From Pholiota molesta (Eukaryota > Basidiomycota > Agaricomycetes > Agaricales > Strophariaceae): DNA of 64,000 nt. Location of the stretch: the NCBI GenBank assembly GCA_014925825.1, contig JACGCK010000064.1:124001-188000 (forward strand), written 5' to 3'. Positions 11,901-19,197 of the stretch are shown here, piece after piece. Under the pieces are notes generated by a model. That model did not search any database, had not been told where the DNA came from, and worked only from the letters and a program-made list of their open reading frames with translations. The translations under genes were made by a program, and so were the position numbers. Numbering within the stretch: the first letter of the stretch is position 1; the number at the start of each line of letters is the position of its first letter.

Positions 11901-12649
11901 TATCGATCTACTGCTCCAATAACCCAGAAACATGGCTTGACAATATCAAACTTGTCGAATTCACACATAACAATCGAAGACATGCAGACAGGAAACACAC
12001 CCCATTTGAACTCATGTATGGATCAACGCCAAAAACCTACCCTCTTCCCTACCAATATACGAAATTCCCATCAGTAGAAGAACGACACAAGAAACTAGAA
12101 CAAGACAGAAATGAAGCCCTAGCAGCACATGAATTTGCACGGGCAAAGATGGCTGAACGAAAGAAGCAAGACGGCTTCAAACCATTCAAGGAAGGAGATC
12201 TCGTATGGTTATCAACGAAGAACCTGAAAACGATGGACAACAAGAAACTGAAACCCCAACGAATTGGACCATGCGAAATCCTTAAAGCCTATCCAAATCA
12301 ACTGACATACAAGCTCAAACTTGATCCTGGATGGAAACTACACGATAACTTCCATGCCATCCTTCTGAAACCTTACATCGAGAACGATATATATGGAAAA
12401 CACAATCACAACCCCAGACCAGACATTGTCGATGGTGAAGCAGAATATGAAATCGAGAAGATCTTACGACATCGATCACGAGGCAACAAATGGGAATATC
12501 AAGTCAAATGGGTCGGATATCCGAACTCCGAAAACACGTGGCAAACTGCCACATCATTCAAGAACGCCCAAGATATTCTCGACGAGTACCAACGAGCACA
12601 CCCCATCACACAGCATGCCCCGAAACGACAACTGCGATCAGGACGTTAG
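8990..12649 (+). CDS. Pol of element A: protease, RT, RNase H, integrase, chromodomain
   Basis: Polyprotein in the -1 frame relative to gag, about 1219 aa if entered by slippage at TTT-TAA (8988-8993). The frame is open across the gag stop, and there is no ATG at its head. Numbered from 9038, domains in order are: aspartic protease with DTGAT (about 34); reverse transcriptase with YMDDILIF (about 408); RNase H with ECDASKYAYGAV (about 554) and DLLSRR; the integrase HHCC zinc finger ending CPLCQQFK (about 773-815); the integrase catalytic core with SMDF, SDRGPQF and YHPQSDGTTERYNQE; and a canonical chromodomain (about 1135-1185) with YQVKWVGYPNSENTW. Ty3 group, chromovirus branch. The exact frameshift mechanism is inferred: the P-site codon TTT can re-pair perfectly in the -1 frame. 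Confidence 0.93.
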   Translation, partial: LKKRHVLTSWPLVLNIVSVVTARLDRKSIYIPLSLQLQRNSKIVRDEALGDTGATGNFIDSDYVQKKRITKIPMQPIDVYNVDGTKNKKGTITHYVKLLTTIGGKQTWENFYITGLGKQKIILGLPWFRHNNPMIDWKTGEISWKQTKEDAGTQPKNQDKPAHNAAEKNLDPRSKSKNSRFSKPQKHPILINLLEAELNEDEINDNVQIRTIAQELAERHNIKKDDIPIEQQIPKEYHKFLDIFRKESSDRFPARRPWDHAIDLKPDFKPKDCKIYNLSPEEQKELDNFIEEQTKKGYIRPSKSPMASPFFFIKKKDGKLRPVQDYRKLNEGTIRNQYPLPLISEIIDKIGNKKPKYFTKFDVRWGYNNIRIKKGDEWKAAFKTNRGLFEPTVMFFGMNNSPATFQAFMDSIFRELILEGFVIVYMDDILIFSQTKDHLKELTKRVLKILQENDLFLKPEKCLFCVTSIEYLGLILKEGHIAMDPAKLQGLKEWPTPKTVKNVRSFLGFGNFYRKFIKDYSKHAQPLHELLRKNEPFAWTPARNQAFEKLKRKFTEEPVLAMPDQTRPFQIECDASKYAYGAVLTQTNTNGSRHPVAFLSKTFSETERNYEVYDRELLAMIRALEAWRHFIQGGRHTTRIYSDHKNLTYWRSPQKLNRRQARWTQTLSEFDIDLVHKPGAQMIIADLLSRRADHIPTTDNDNDDVTMLPERLFVNMIDLDLQDKIANSKNYDTDATIALEALKKEGPTELKNALHDWRVEEFKGQNVLFFKNKVYIPNDGQLRREITRRYHDSRTAGHPGELETFNATREHYFWPQMRNYIKKYVEGCPLCQQFKIDRHPANPALQPTPKAVDTRPFANCSMDFLTDLPPIQGFDSILSIVDYRHTNGVIIIPCSKNINEETTAQLLLDNLYSRFGCPDSITSDRGPQFAARAFRELLKKTLGTDSFLSTAYHPQSDGTTERYNQEIEAYLSIYCSNNPETWLDNIKLVEFTHNNRRHADRKHTPFELMYGSTPKTYPLPYQYTKFPSVEERHKKLEQDRNEALAAHEFARAKMAERKKQDGFKPFKEGDLVWLSTKNLKTMDNKKLKPQRIGPCEILKAYPNQLTYKLKLDPGWKLHDNFHAILLKPYIENDIYGKHNHNPRPDIVDGEAEYEIEKILRHRSRGNKWEYQVKWVGYPNSENTWQTATSFKNAQDILDEYQRAHPITQHAPKRQLRSGR

Positions 12650-12650
12650 C

Positions 12651-12959
12651 ATGGAACCAATCAAATTGAAAAAGATAATCGATCACAATCCTGAAGAAGA
12701 AGACAATGATATCCACTACTATGCACACGATGCTGCACGCTATTTCCTAAATCTCCCACTGCCAATACCACCAGTGCCAAAGTTCGAAACGCCACTCCCA
12801 CCCCCCAATAGAAGATCAATCACACCAACTCCGCAGACACCTCACCTACTCAACGTGCCTGGCTCACCAAAACGCACCCTCACAGTCAAACGGTCATTCA
12901 AACAGCTTAAAAAGGCCGTCTCCTCTCTGATATCCTCATCGAAATCGCAACCCAACTAG
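12651..12959 (+). CDS. Element A accessory ORF3 (Pro-rich, unknown)
   Basis: Begins one base after the pol stop (TAG, 12647-12649) and encodes 102 aa from the ATG at 12651. The same frame is open further upstream inside pol, with an ATG at 12393 (188 aa). The N-terminus is acidic, the middle proline-rich (LPLPIPPVPKFETPLPPP), and the C-terminus basic with Lys/Ser runs. I recognise no domain. Its stop TAG is followed in the same frame, two codons later, by the start of ORF4, so the two could be one protein interrupted by an amber codon. Most Ty3 elements have nothing between pol and the LTR, so this is an accessory position. Confidence 0.6.
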   Translation: MEPIKLKKIIDHNPEEEDNDIHYYAHDAARYFLNLPLPIPPVPKFETPLPPPNRRSITPTPQTPHLLNVPGSPKRTLTVKRSFKQLKKAVSSLISSSKSQPN

Positions 12960-12965
12960 TCGACC

Positions 12966-13718
12966 ATGGAGAACTTGAACTACGGACAATTCACCACCAT
13001 AACCTACGACGCCGAAGACCAACAACGACTCCTCAGCTATATTCCCGATTCTCAACACGAACTCATTCGGGCCGTACAACTCCAGTTCAACATCGATGCC
13101 CATGGAATAAACACCCTCCGCGAATACGAAAGAGTCAAACGAATGCTCGAAAACACCCGCCATGAATATGAAAGAGTCAAACAAATGGCCAGCGATAACT
13201 ACGACTACCTTCTTTCTACGTCGATCCCAGAGTCTACTGCTCCTTTCTTCTACACTCCTCTCTCACTCGATTCCCCTCCATACAACCCAAATCACAATGT
13301 GGCTCTCCCAGAAACAGAAGAATATTTTGTCACTCCTCCCGAATCGCCAGAACCAGGTTCCCCGCTCCCCGACACCCCAATCCCAATCACCCGTGAAGTG
13401 ATCGTCATCAGTGACTCTGACTCAGACTCGGAACCAGAAGATCCCAATATCACTCCATCCCCATCGATGCCATCCCTTATTCACTCACCCACCAGCACCG
13501 CTGTCGACAACCATGAACGCCAAACTATATTCATACGAGACTTAGTTGACGGGATCGCACAGAACATACGAACAGTCCCTATGGGAGCCACCAGAAATGC
13601 AAGACCCCGTCGGCGAGTTAACCCACGCCAACAGCGATGTTATCATTGCAACGAAGAAGGGCATATCCGACGTGACTGTCCCATTCGACTTACCAGAACT
13701 CGACGACGATCCAACTAG
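12966..13718 (+). CDS. Element A accessory ORF4: CCHC zinc knuckle with SUMO-interaction-like motif
   Basis: 250 aa, starting six nt after the ORF3 stop. The first ~80 residues contain paired heptad-like segments with the repeated words YERVK (possible coiled coil). The middle is acidic and rich in Pro/Ser. At about residues 145-155 lies VIVISDSDSDSE, a hydrophobic core followed by an acidic/Ser tract, the hallmark of a SUMO-interacting motif. The basic C-terminus holds a zinc knuckle, CYHCNEEGHIRRDC, distinct from the one in Gag. Domain logic suggests a nucleic-acid-binding accessory protein that could dock on SUMOylated chromatin factors; that role is inference. The frame is intact in this young copy. 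Confidence 0.75.
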   Translation: MENLNYGQFTTITYDAEDQQRLLSYIPDSQHELIRAVQLQFNIDAHGINTLREYERVKRMLENTRHEYERVKQMASDNYDYLLSTSIPESTAPFFYTPLSLDSPPYNPNHNVALPETEEYFVTPPESPEPGSPLPDTPIPITREVIVISDSDSDSEPEDPNITPSPSMPSLIHSPTSTAVDNHERQTIFIRDLVDGIAQNIRTVPMGATRNARPRRRVNPRQQRCYHCNEEGHIRRDCPIRLTRTRRRSN

Positions 13719-13755
13719 ATCGAATCCAGAGGCTTCGAGGCTGAACCGGAGGTAA

Positions 13756-14161
13756 TGTTATGATTGCCTCGCCGCATCCTCCCCTTTTTCATCTCCCTTA
13801 TCAACTGCGGACTGCGCCCCCTTTCATTTCTCTGATACGTGTTCCATCTCTCATACATGTTTCATACGAACAATATGTTTCATACGAACGATTAGCCAGA
13901 TGACTGATATGTGTTTCATGGGTAATGCATAGCCACTACCCTATAGTATAAATATTGTAGGAATACCTTGTAGGATTCCCCATCTCAATCTTTATTCGAT
14001 TGTTCTCTTCTCTTAAACTCTTCGCTCGACCACATAAGCATCTTCAAGGCTACGACAAGCCTTAGTGTTTAGTGCGTCTCACTCAGAGTCTCTAAGACTG
14101 TTGCCACACGTGGATATCTATCAATAGATCATCTACACGTGTTAAGCTCGAAGTCTTAACA
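13756..14161 (+). repeat. 3' LTR of element A
   Basis: 406 bp, TGTTA...TAACA. Preceded by a purine-rich GGAGGTAA that may prime plus-strand DNA. Followed by the target duplication TCAAC (14162-14166). Confidence 0.97.
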
Positions 14162-14166
14162 TCAAC

Positions 14167-15751
14167 TACCATGTTGCTGGATCTGATCACGATGATGTTG
14201 ACGGAAGATATTTACCAACTGGATCTTCGGAAACATACCTCGAATCATTGAAGAAACTTCTTCAGGCTCAAAATCAGGCTCAGTATCAACTGTTCCGAAA
14301 GGAGACTGGTATCAGCAAACCAAGTATATTCAACGGACTACCGAAAGATCGAATCCTCCCCATCCCTACTGGCTTTCCTGCCGATATCATGCATCTTGTC
14401 TCACTCAATCTAACTGACCTTTTGCTTGGTCTTTGGCGTGGATCATTCGACATTGATCCTAACGATGACAAGCAAACATGGGATTGGGCTGTACTCAAGG
14501 GAAATATATGGAAAGAGCATGGTAAACGTGTCGCTGCAGCAACCACATATCTTCCCAGTTCATTCGATCGACCTCCACGGAATCCTGCGGAGAAAATCTC
14601 AAGTGGATATAAGGCTTGGGAATATTTGACGTACGTGTATGGTTATGGGCCAGGCTTTTTTTATCATATTCTCCCACATAAATACTGGGCAAGCTTCTGC
14701 AAGCTTGTACGTGGTATACGCCTTCTTCACCAAAACTCTATTAGTCCTGCTCAGCTTGTCGAAGGACACAATCTCCTGGTGGAGTTTGTCAAGGAGTTCG
14801 AAGATTTATACTACCAACAAAAAGAATCTCGCCTACATTTCTGTCGACAAAGCCTTCATGCACTGCTTCATGTAGGCCCCGAAGTAACACGAATCGGACC
14901 AGGTACCTGTTCAAGCCAATGGTGCATGGAACGCACAATTGGTATTCTAGGAGCGGAACTCCGACAACCCTCCAATCCATACCAAAATCTCTCCGAGCGT
15001 GGTCTTCGACGTGCACGCATCAATGCTCTCCAAAATATCATACCAGATCTCGCAAAACCTGCACAGCTTCCTAGAGTATCTGTGGACCTTGGCGATGGCT
15101 ATATTCTTTTAGGCGCACGAGATCCGGAGCCGCGTTACATTGATGAGACTCATATACCTGTCTTACATGCCTATTTTGCAGCGCATGGAGTTGCATTTGA
15201 CGATGCCTGGATTCCTCGTCTCCGACGGTGGGCTAGAGTTCAACTTCCCAATAAGCAGCTTGTTCGGACTGCTTGGAAAGAAAAATCGCGGTCAGGTCCA
15301 GTCAGGACTCAGAACTTCTCGGAATGTGATGGTAAGCTTATTTTACTTGTTTTTTATTCTGTTTTTCTCTTTAGTTAACATCTATCTATTCTATAATCAG
15401 TGGGCCGAGGTAATTAACAATACTCGAACAACAAAATTTGGCGAAGTTCAATTTTTCTTTCGTGCCGAGATCGAAGATCAAATGCATGAACTTGCTTTGA
15501 TATCAGTATATGGTCCTCCAGATGCCGAGTTACTCCAGCAATCTAGTGGAGCACTGTGGGTTTCTCAATACCATGGATGCGAAGAACTAAAGATTATTGA
15601 TATCAAGTCAATCGCAACTTGTGTTGCAATGATTCCTTTTATTGATCCACCTGATGGTCGCTTTTTTGTTTGCGAGAAGATGGGTCTCGAAATTGGATAT
15701 CTCGGGGGTGTGGAAGAAGATCTTGACAATGAAAATGATCCTGATGCTTAA
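14167..15751 (+). pseudogene. Tnp2-type transposase, 3' part
   Basis: Continues the transposase interrupted at 7128; joining 7128 to 14167 keeps the frame. Conserved blocks: LPIPTGFPADIMHLVSLNL, KAWEYLTYVYGYGPG, SRLHFCRQSLHALLHVGPE and GPGTCSSQWCMERTIG. Exons are 14167-15331 and 15401-15751 (stop 15749-15751). The exon lengths of the whole gene sum to 3241 nt, one more than a multiple of three. The SRNVM segment before the last intron and everything after it are in a different frame from VRTAWKEKSRSGP upstream. A small frameshift therefore lies at about 15285-15320, independent of the Ty3 insertion. Confidence 0.8.
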
Positions 15752-15864
15752 CTGTGTATGTAGATTACTTTCGTGTAAAACAAAGCTTATGTATTGGTCA
15801 CAAAGAGACTCAAGAAACACGCAATTCACATATGTAACATTTTCAGAACAAATTGACAGACATG

Positions 15865-16505
15865 TTAATTAAGCCTATCTCGAATGATACATGCCAGAAA
15901 TTTCTCCCTGCGCTCCTTAATAACAGCCACCTTGTTCAGATGCTCCTCCAATCCCCTCCTGTGTTCCTCGGCCAACTTTTCGTGTTCTTCGATGCTAGCA
16001 TTGATAAAGGCTAACATGTACCGGGCTTTTTGCTTGGCATGTTCTCTTGACTGGGTGAGCGTATCTTTGTCTTGCACAGGGCCTGGTGGAGGCCCTAACT
16101 CGGGAACATCAAGGTCATTTATCATTTTCTACCAAATAGATCAATTGCTAGAAAAGTAAGAAAATAAAATAAACTCACGCGAACTTGACGCGTCTCTTCA
16201 TCGGATTCTGGCTCCTCTGATTCATCCTCCTCTGCTTCTGGGTTATCCAGTCCCGACTCTCCCACGCAGATGGCCTCTTTAGCCCAAATCGCGCGATCTG
16301 CTTCACAGGCTTCGGAAAAGTCTGCAATTGCCGCTTTCACTTGTTCACCTTGATGCCAGCGACGCGATAGTCGGGTGACAATTCTTGCCACTGTGTCGAG
16401 ATCGAAAGGCTTTGGCGGGGCATCAGCCAAGTGATCTTCGATGGCAGACTCGGAGTCGGAGTCACTGTGACGGGGTTGCTCGTATTCAGGCTCTGGAGTT
16501 GTCAT
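15865..16505 (-). CDS. Unknown acidic/coiled-coil protein, convergent with the transposase
   Basis: Two exons, 16505-16179 and 16128-15865, phase-0 intron of 50 bp with GTGAGT donor; 196 aa. The N-terminal half is acidic (Asp, Glu, Ser), with an internal helix-like stretch around residues 35-80. After the intron comes a Pro-rich turn and a charged helical region (about 130-190) rich in Glu, Lys and Ala, likely a coiled coil. No family recognised. It lies 113 bp beyond the transposase stop in convergent orientation, so it may be the second gene of the same DNA transposon, as CACTA elements usually encode a second DNA-binding protein. That link is inferred only from position. Confidence 0.6.
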
Positions 16506-16857
16506 ATCACTGGAAGTTTTGTTCCTTTTGAAATGGTAGGGAGAAAGCAAACAGCAAGGAAGCCAGGTTGTCAACATTTTTTGGACGATGTCCAAACGTC
16601 GCCTGCTGTATAATTTGCTGTCACCTTGCGAACCTATTAATAACTCCCCACGAACTTGCGTCGATACACTGACCTCAAGATGCCTTAGCACAGACTAGCT
16701 TGGTAGATCTCATTAGAAAACTTTTATATTAGAGTCTAAGTAACTGAAGTACTCTCAAGTACACGGAATGAGGAATCTCCACCTGCTCGTACCCTTCGAT
16801 ATGCCCTGTTACTCCTCCCTCGTCAATTGTGGCCATCATTGGCATTCAAACAACTGA

Positions 16858-17660
16858 CTATAGCATGTCGCAGCGAAACACGGAGGTGCCCAGCGCCGTG
16901 GTCAAGAACTCCTGCGTCTCGTGGCTGATCACGGCGCTGCCACTCAGCGCGATGCGCAGTCGGCCACCCGTCGCAGCGCGCACGCCCGAGAGAACGACAC
17001 TGTCTGCGAGCTGCGCCAACACAGGCAGGTTCTTCTTCCTTGCCGCCATCGCACCATTAAAGATGTTCTTCCTGATCGCACCACCCGAGTGCACCTTCAC
17101 AAGGATGGTCTCCCAGACCATAACTGACGGCCAGAACTCCGCGATGTCGCCCTTGCAATTCCGCACCGACACGTCCATGAGCATCTTCACGCACCCGTAG
17201 CCCGACGACATCCCAACAAACACCATGCACATATCCACGATGTACTCCAGCACATGCGCGAGCAGCAGGTACACGAGGTAACTGTCCTCGTACGTCAGGT
17301 GGGCACCAGCAGCTTGTACATGGAGCCCACGGACGCGACGAGGTTCGCGTGTGCGATGTGGACACCATTGGGCGCACCGGTGCTGCTGCTGGTGTACATG
17401 ATCAGCACGAGGCTATCTGCGGTGGGACGGCGGGTATCGAGGGCGTCAAGCGGTAGGGCCCGGCCGATCTCGCACAGCTTGTCCAGGCTGAAGACCTGGA
17501 TGGTGTCGCGCACGGCATGGATGCGGTCGATGACGTCCTTGCTGGGCTTGCCGTCGAAGACGATGTACTGTATTGAAGGGGTGTTTGCGAGCAGGTGTAT
17601 GGCGACGACGACCTGTCGTGGCTCGAAGGCGATGCGGAAGAGGCCAACGAAGCGGTGCCT
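16858..17660 (-). pseudogene. Long-chain fatty acid-CoA ligase fragment
   Basis: Internal piece of an AMP-forming acyl-CoA synthetase. Going 5' to 3' on the minus strand: ANTPSIQYIVFDGKPSKDV, then the P-loop region as MYTSSSTGAPNG (normally TSGSTGAPKG, so two key residues are changed), then a frameshift near 17285, then LTYEDSYLVY and LLAHVLEYIVD, KMLMDVSVRNCKGDIAEF, and ATGGRLRIALSGSA near the end. Both the N-terminal part and the C-terminal lid domain are absent. Not functional. Confidence 0.88.
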
Positions 17661-17899
17661 GACAAGGAAACCGACATCAAGATGGCATAGGGGACACTTC
17701 AGAGCCGAAGCAGCAAAAGCTCAGCGTGTACGGCCAGGGGCTGCTGGACTCGGACGACGAAGATGGACGAGATGACCATCGAGTGGAATCTGCGCAAGTG
17801 CGGCGTGGACGAGAATGTTAGTGAGTTTGCGAGCTCGCAGCTGATACAGAGCACTTACCCGTCGAGCGTCCCCAAGGATCGACGATGCTTGGATCACTA
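17642..17899 (+). pseudogene. Transportin (karyopherin-beta2) fragment
   Basis: On the plus strand EANEAVPDKETDIK reads as the transportin loop VPDKxTDIKP, followed by a stop. About 120 nt on, in another frame, comes MTIEWNLRKC, the segment that follows the acidic loop in Kap104/transportin. Only two islands remain, broken by stops and frame changes. The fragment abuts the acyl-CoA ligase fragment on the opposite strand. Assignment rests on two short blocks. Confidence 0.6.
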
Positions 17900-19197
17900 G
17901 AGGACATACATCATCTTGTCCATTCTTGTAGCCGTTTTAGTTTTGTAGAAAGCTGCTTGCCACTTAGAGAGATCGAAAGTTGTGCGGCTGCTCGACACTG
18001 ACATGGGCTAGGCTGCTGGCAGGCTGCTTTTGTTGCAGCCATGTTGCCTTTGGTATTCGTGTGAGCTTGTCGTCAATGGCGCGAGGAGAGCGAGCGGGCA
18101 GGGTTGGTGCTGGACTACAAGGACTCCGAGCTCGTCCTGGTGTTTCCATTGGCATAAGGGAGTCAGGGGCATAGGGCGAGGAGTAGGTGCGTGCGCCCAA
18201 GAAGTCTGTTTTCATATTTGGCTTCGCACTAGGGCCGCCATTGCTGACGCGAGCGGGGGCTGTGGTGTAGGCATCGTACGATCCGAAGAGGGAGCCTGGT
18301 GGTAATAGGATTGTTGGGAGGCTGGAGCAACAGCTCATGCTTCCTTGGATGCTGATGTGGTCCTAGTATCTCCTCGCACATCGATGAACACGATGCCGTC
18401 GCCTTTCTGTAGAAAATCCCATCAACTCCGAGGTCCAATAAAAAGTGAATTGGGAAATGTACCTTTGTCGCTCCAACAGGAAGCCTATTCTGAATAGTAA
18501 TGCAAACCCGCCTCTCCCTCGGTGACGAACGAAACCCTCGTGTGTCCTTGACAGATGCCCAGAGCCTAGAGGTCGACAATATTCACGTGTGTGTCCTGGA
18601 TGCAACGAAGATGGACACAGGTACCCAACGATAGACTCGTTGAGCAGCACTAAGCATTCCGCGCTGGCACCAGAGGCTTGGGTATGTAAAGCAGTGAGCC
18701 AACTGATTTACTTGGAAAAGCAGATCGAGAGCCCGGGCGCGAGCTCGATCGATCTGCGAAGCAGAAACTTACCGTGTTCAAGAACGTGTGTGGTGACGAG
18801 GTAGAGAGATGTCCTATCAAGAAACATTATTTAATGAGTTTCTGCATGGCAAGCCCAACAACGGATCGAGAGCCCGGGAACGAGCTCAATCGATCTGCAA
18901 AAACCGTACTCACCTTAGCATCGTTGCACCCTCGCAGCGCGTTCACCCGACCTCCATCGCCTTCCATAGCGCCCATGCACCTGCATCGCGCTCCCAGGTT
19001 TGAGTGCGGTCAGCGAGCAGAGCAGGGACGTTCGAACTTCGCGTGTACTACTACCAGCAGCTGGGACTTAGGTCAGGTGAGAGAAGATGTAATCACGTGG
19101 ATGTCAACAGAGCCCAAGCCCCCGCATGAGAAGGTGCGAACCCGCGTTGACGCGCTTGCTTTCCTACCCCCACCATCCTCCTCTACGCCTCCCAAAA
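17900..19197. other. Fragment-rich intergenic region
   Basis: No intact gene. A minus-strand open frame (18338-17964) has protein-like composition (Ser/Pro/Thr) but no domain I know. A block of about 45 bp containing GATCGAGAGCCCGGG occurs twice, at 18722 and 18866, each followed by a sequence resembling a minus-strand splice donor (TTACC, CTCACC). This suggests further gene scraps like those just upstream. Confidence 0.45.

Larger units (their letters stand above)
7129..14161 (+). mobile_element. Ty3 chromovirus element A, complete, 7033 bp
   Basis: LTR retrotransposon with 407/406-bp LTRs, both starting TGTTA and ending TAACA, flanked by the 5-bp target duplication TCAAC. Order: 5' LTR, self-primer site, gag (7941-8993), pol in the -1 frame (protease, reverse transcriptase, RNase H, integrase, chromodomain), two further open frames (12651-12959 and 12966-13718), then the 3' LTR. 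Reading the two LTRs side by side I see a single difference, one T in a T-run near the start, so the insertion is very recent. The gag and pol frames are intact, so the copy may still be active. It sits in sense orientation inside the Tnp2 transposase gene. Confidence 0.97.

Noticed and set aside
16700..19197. Helitron around the two gene fragments
   Set aside because: No convincing 5' TC / 3' hairpin-CTRRT end pair could be picked by eye; kept only as a hypothesis.
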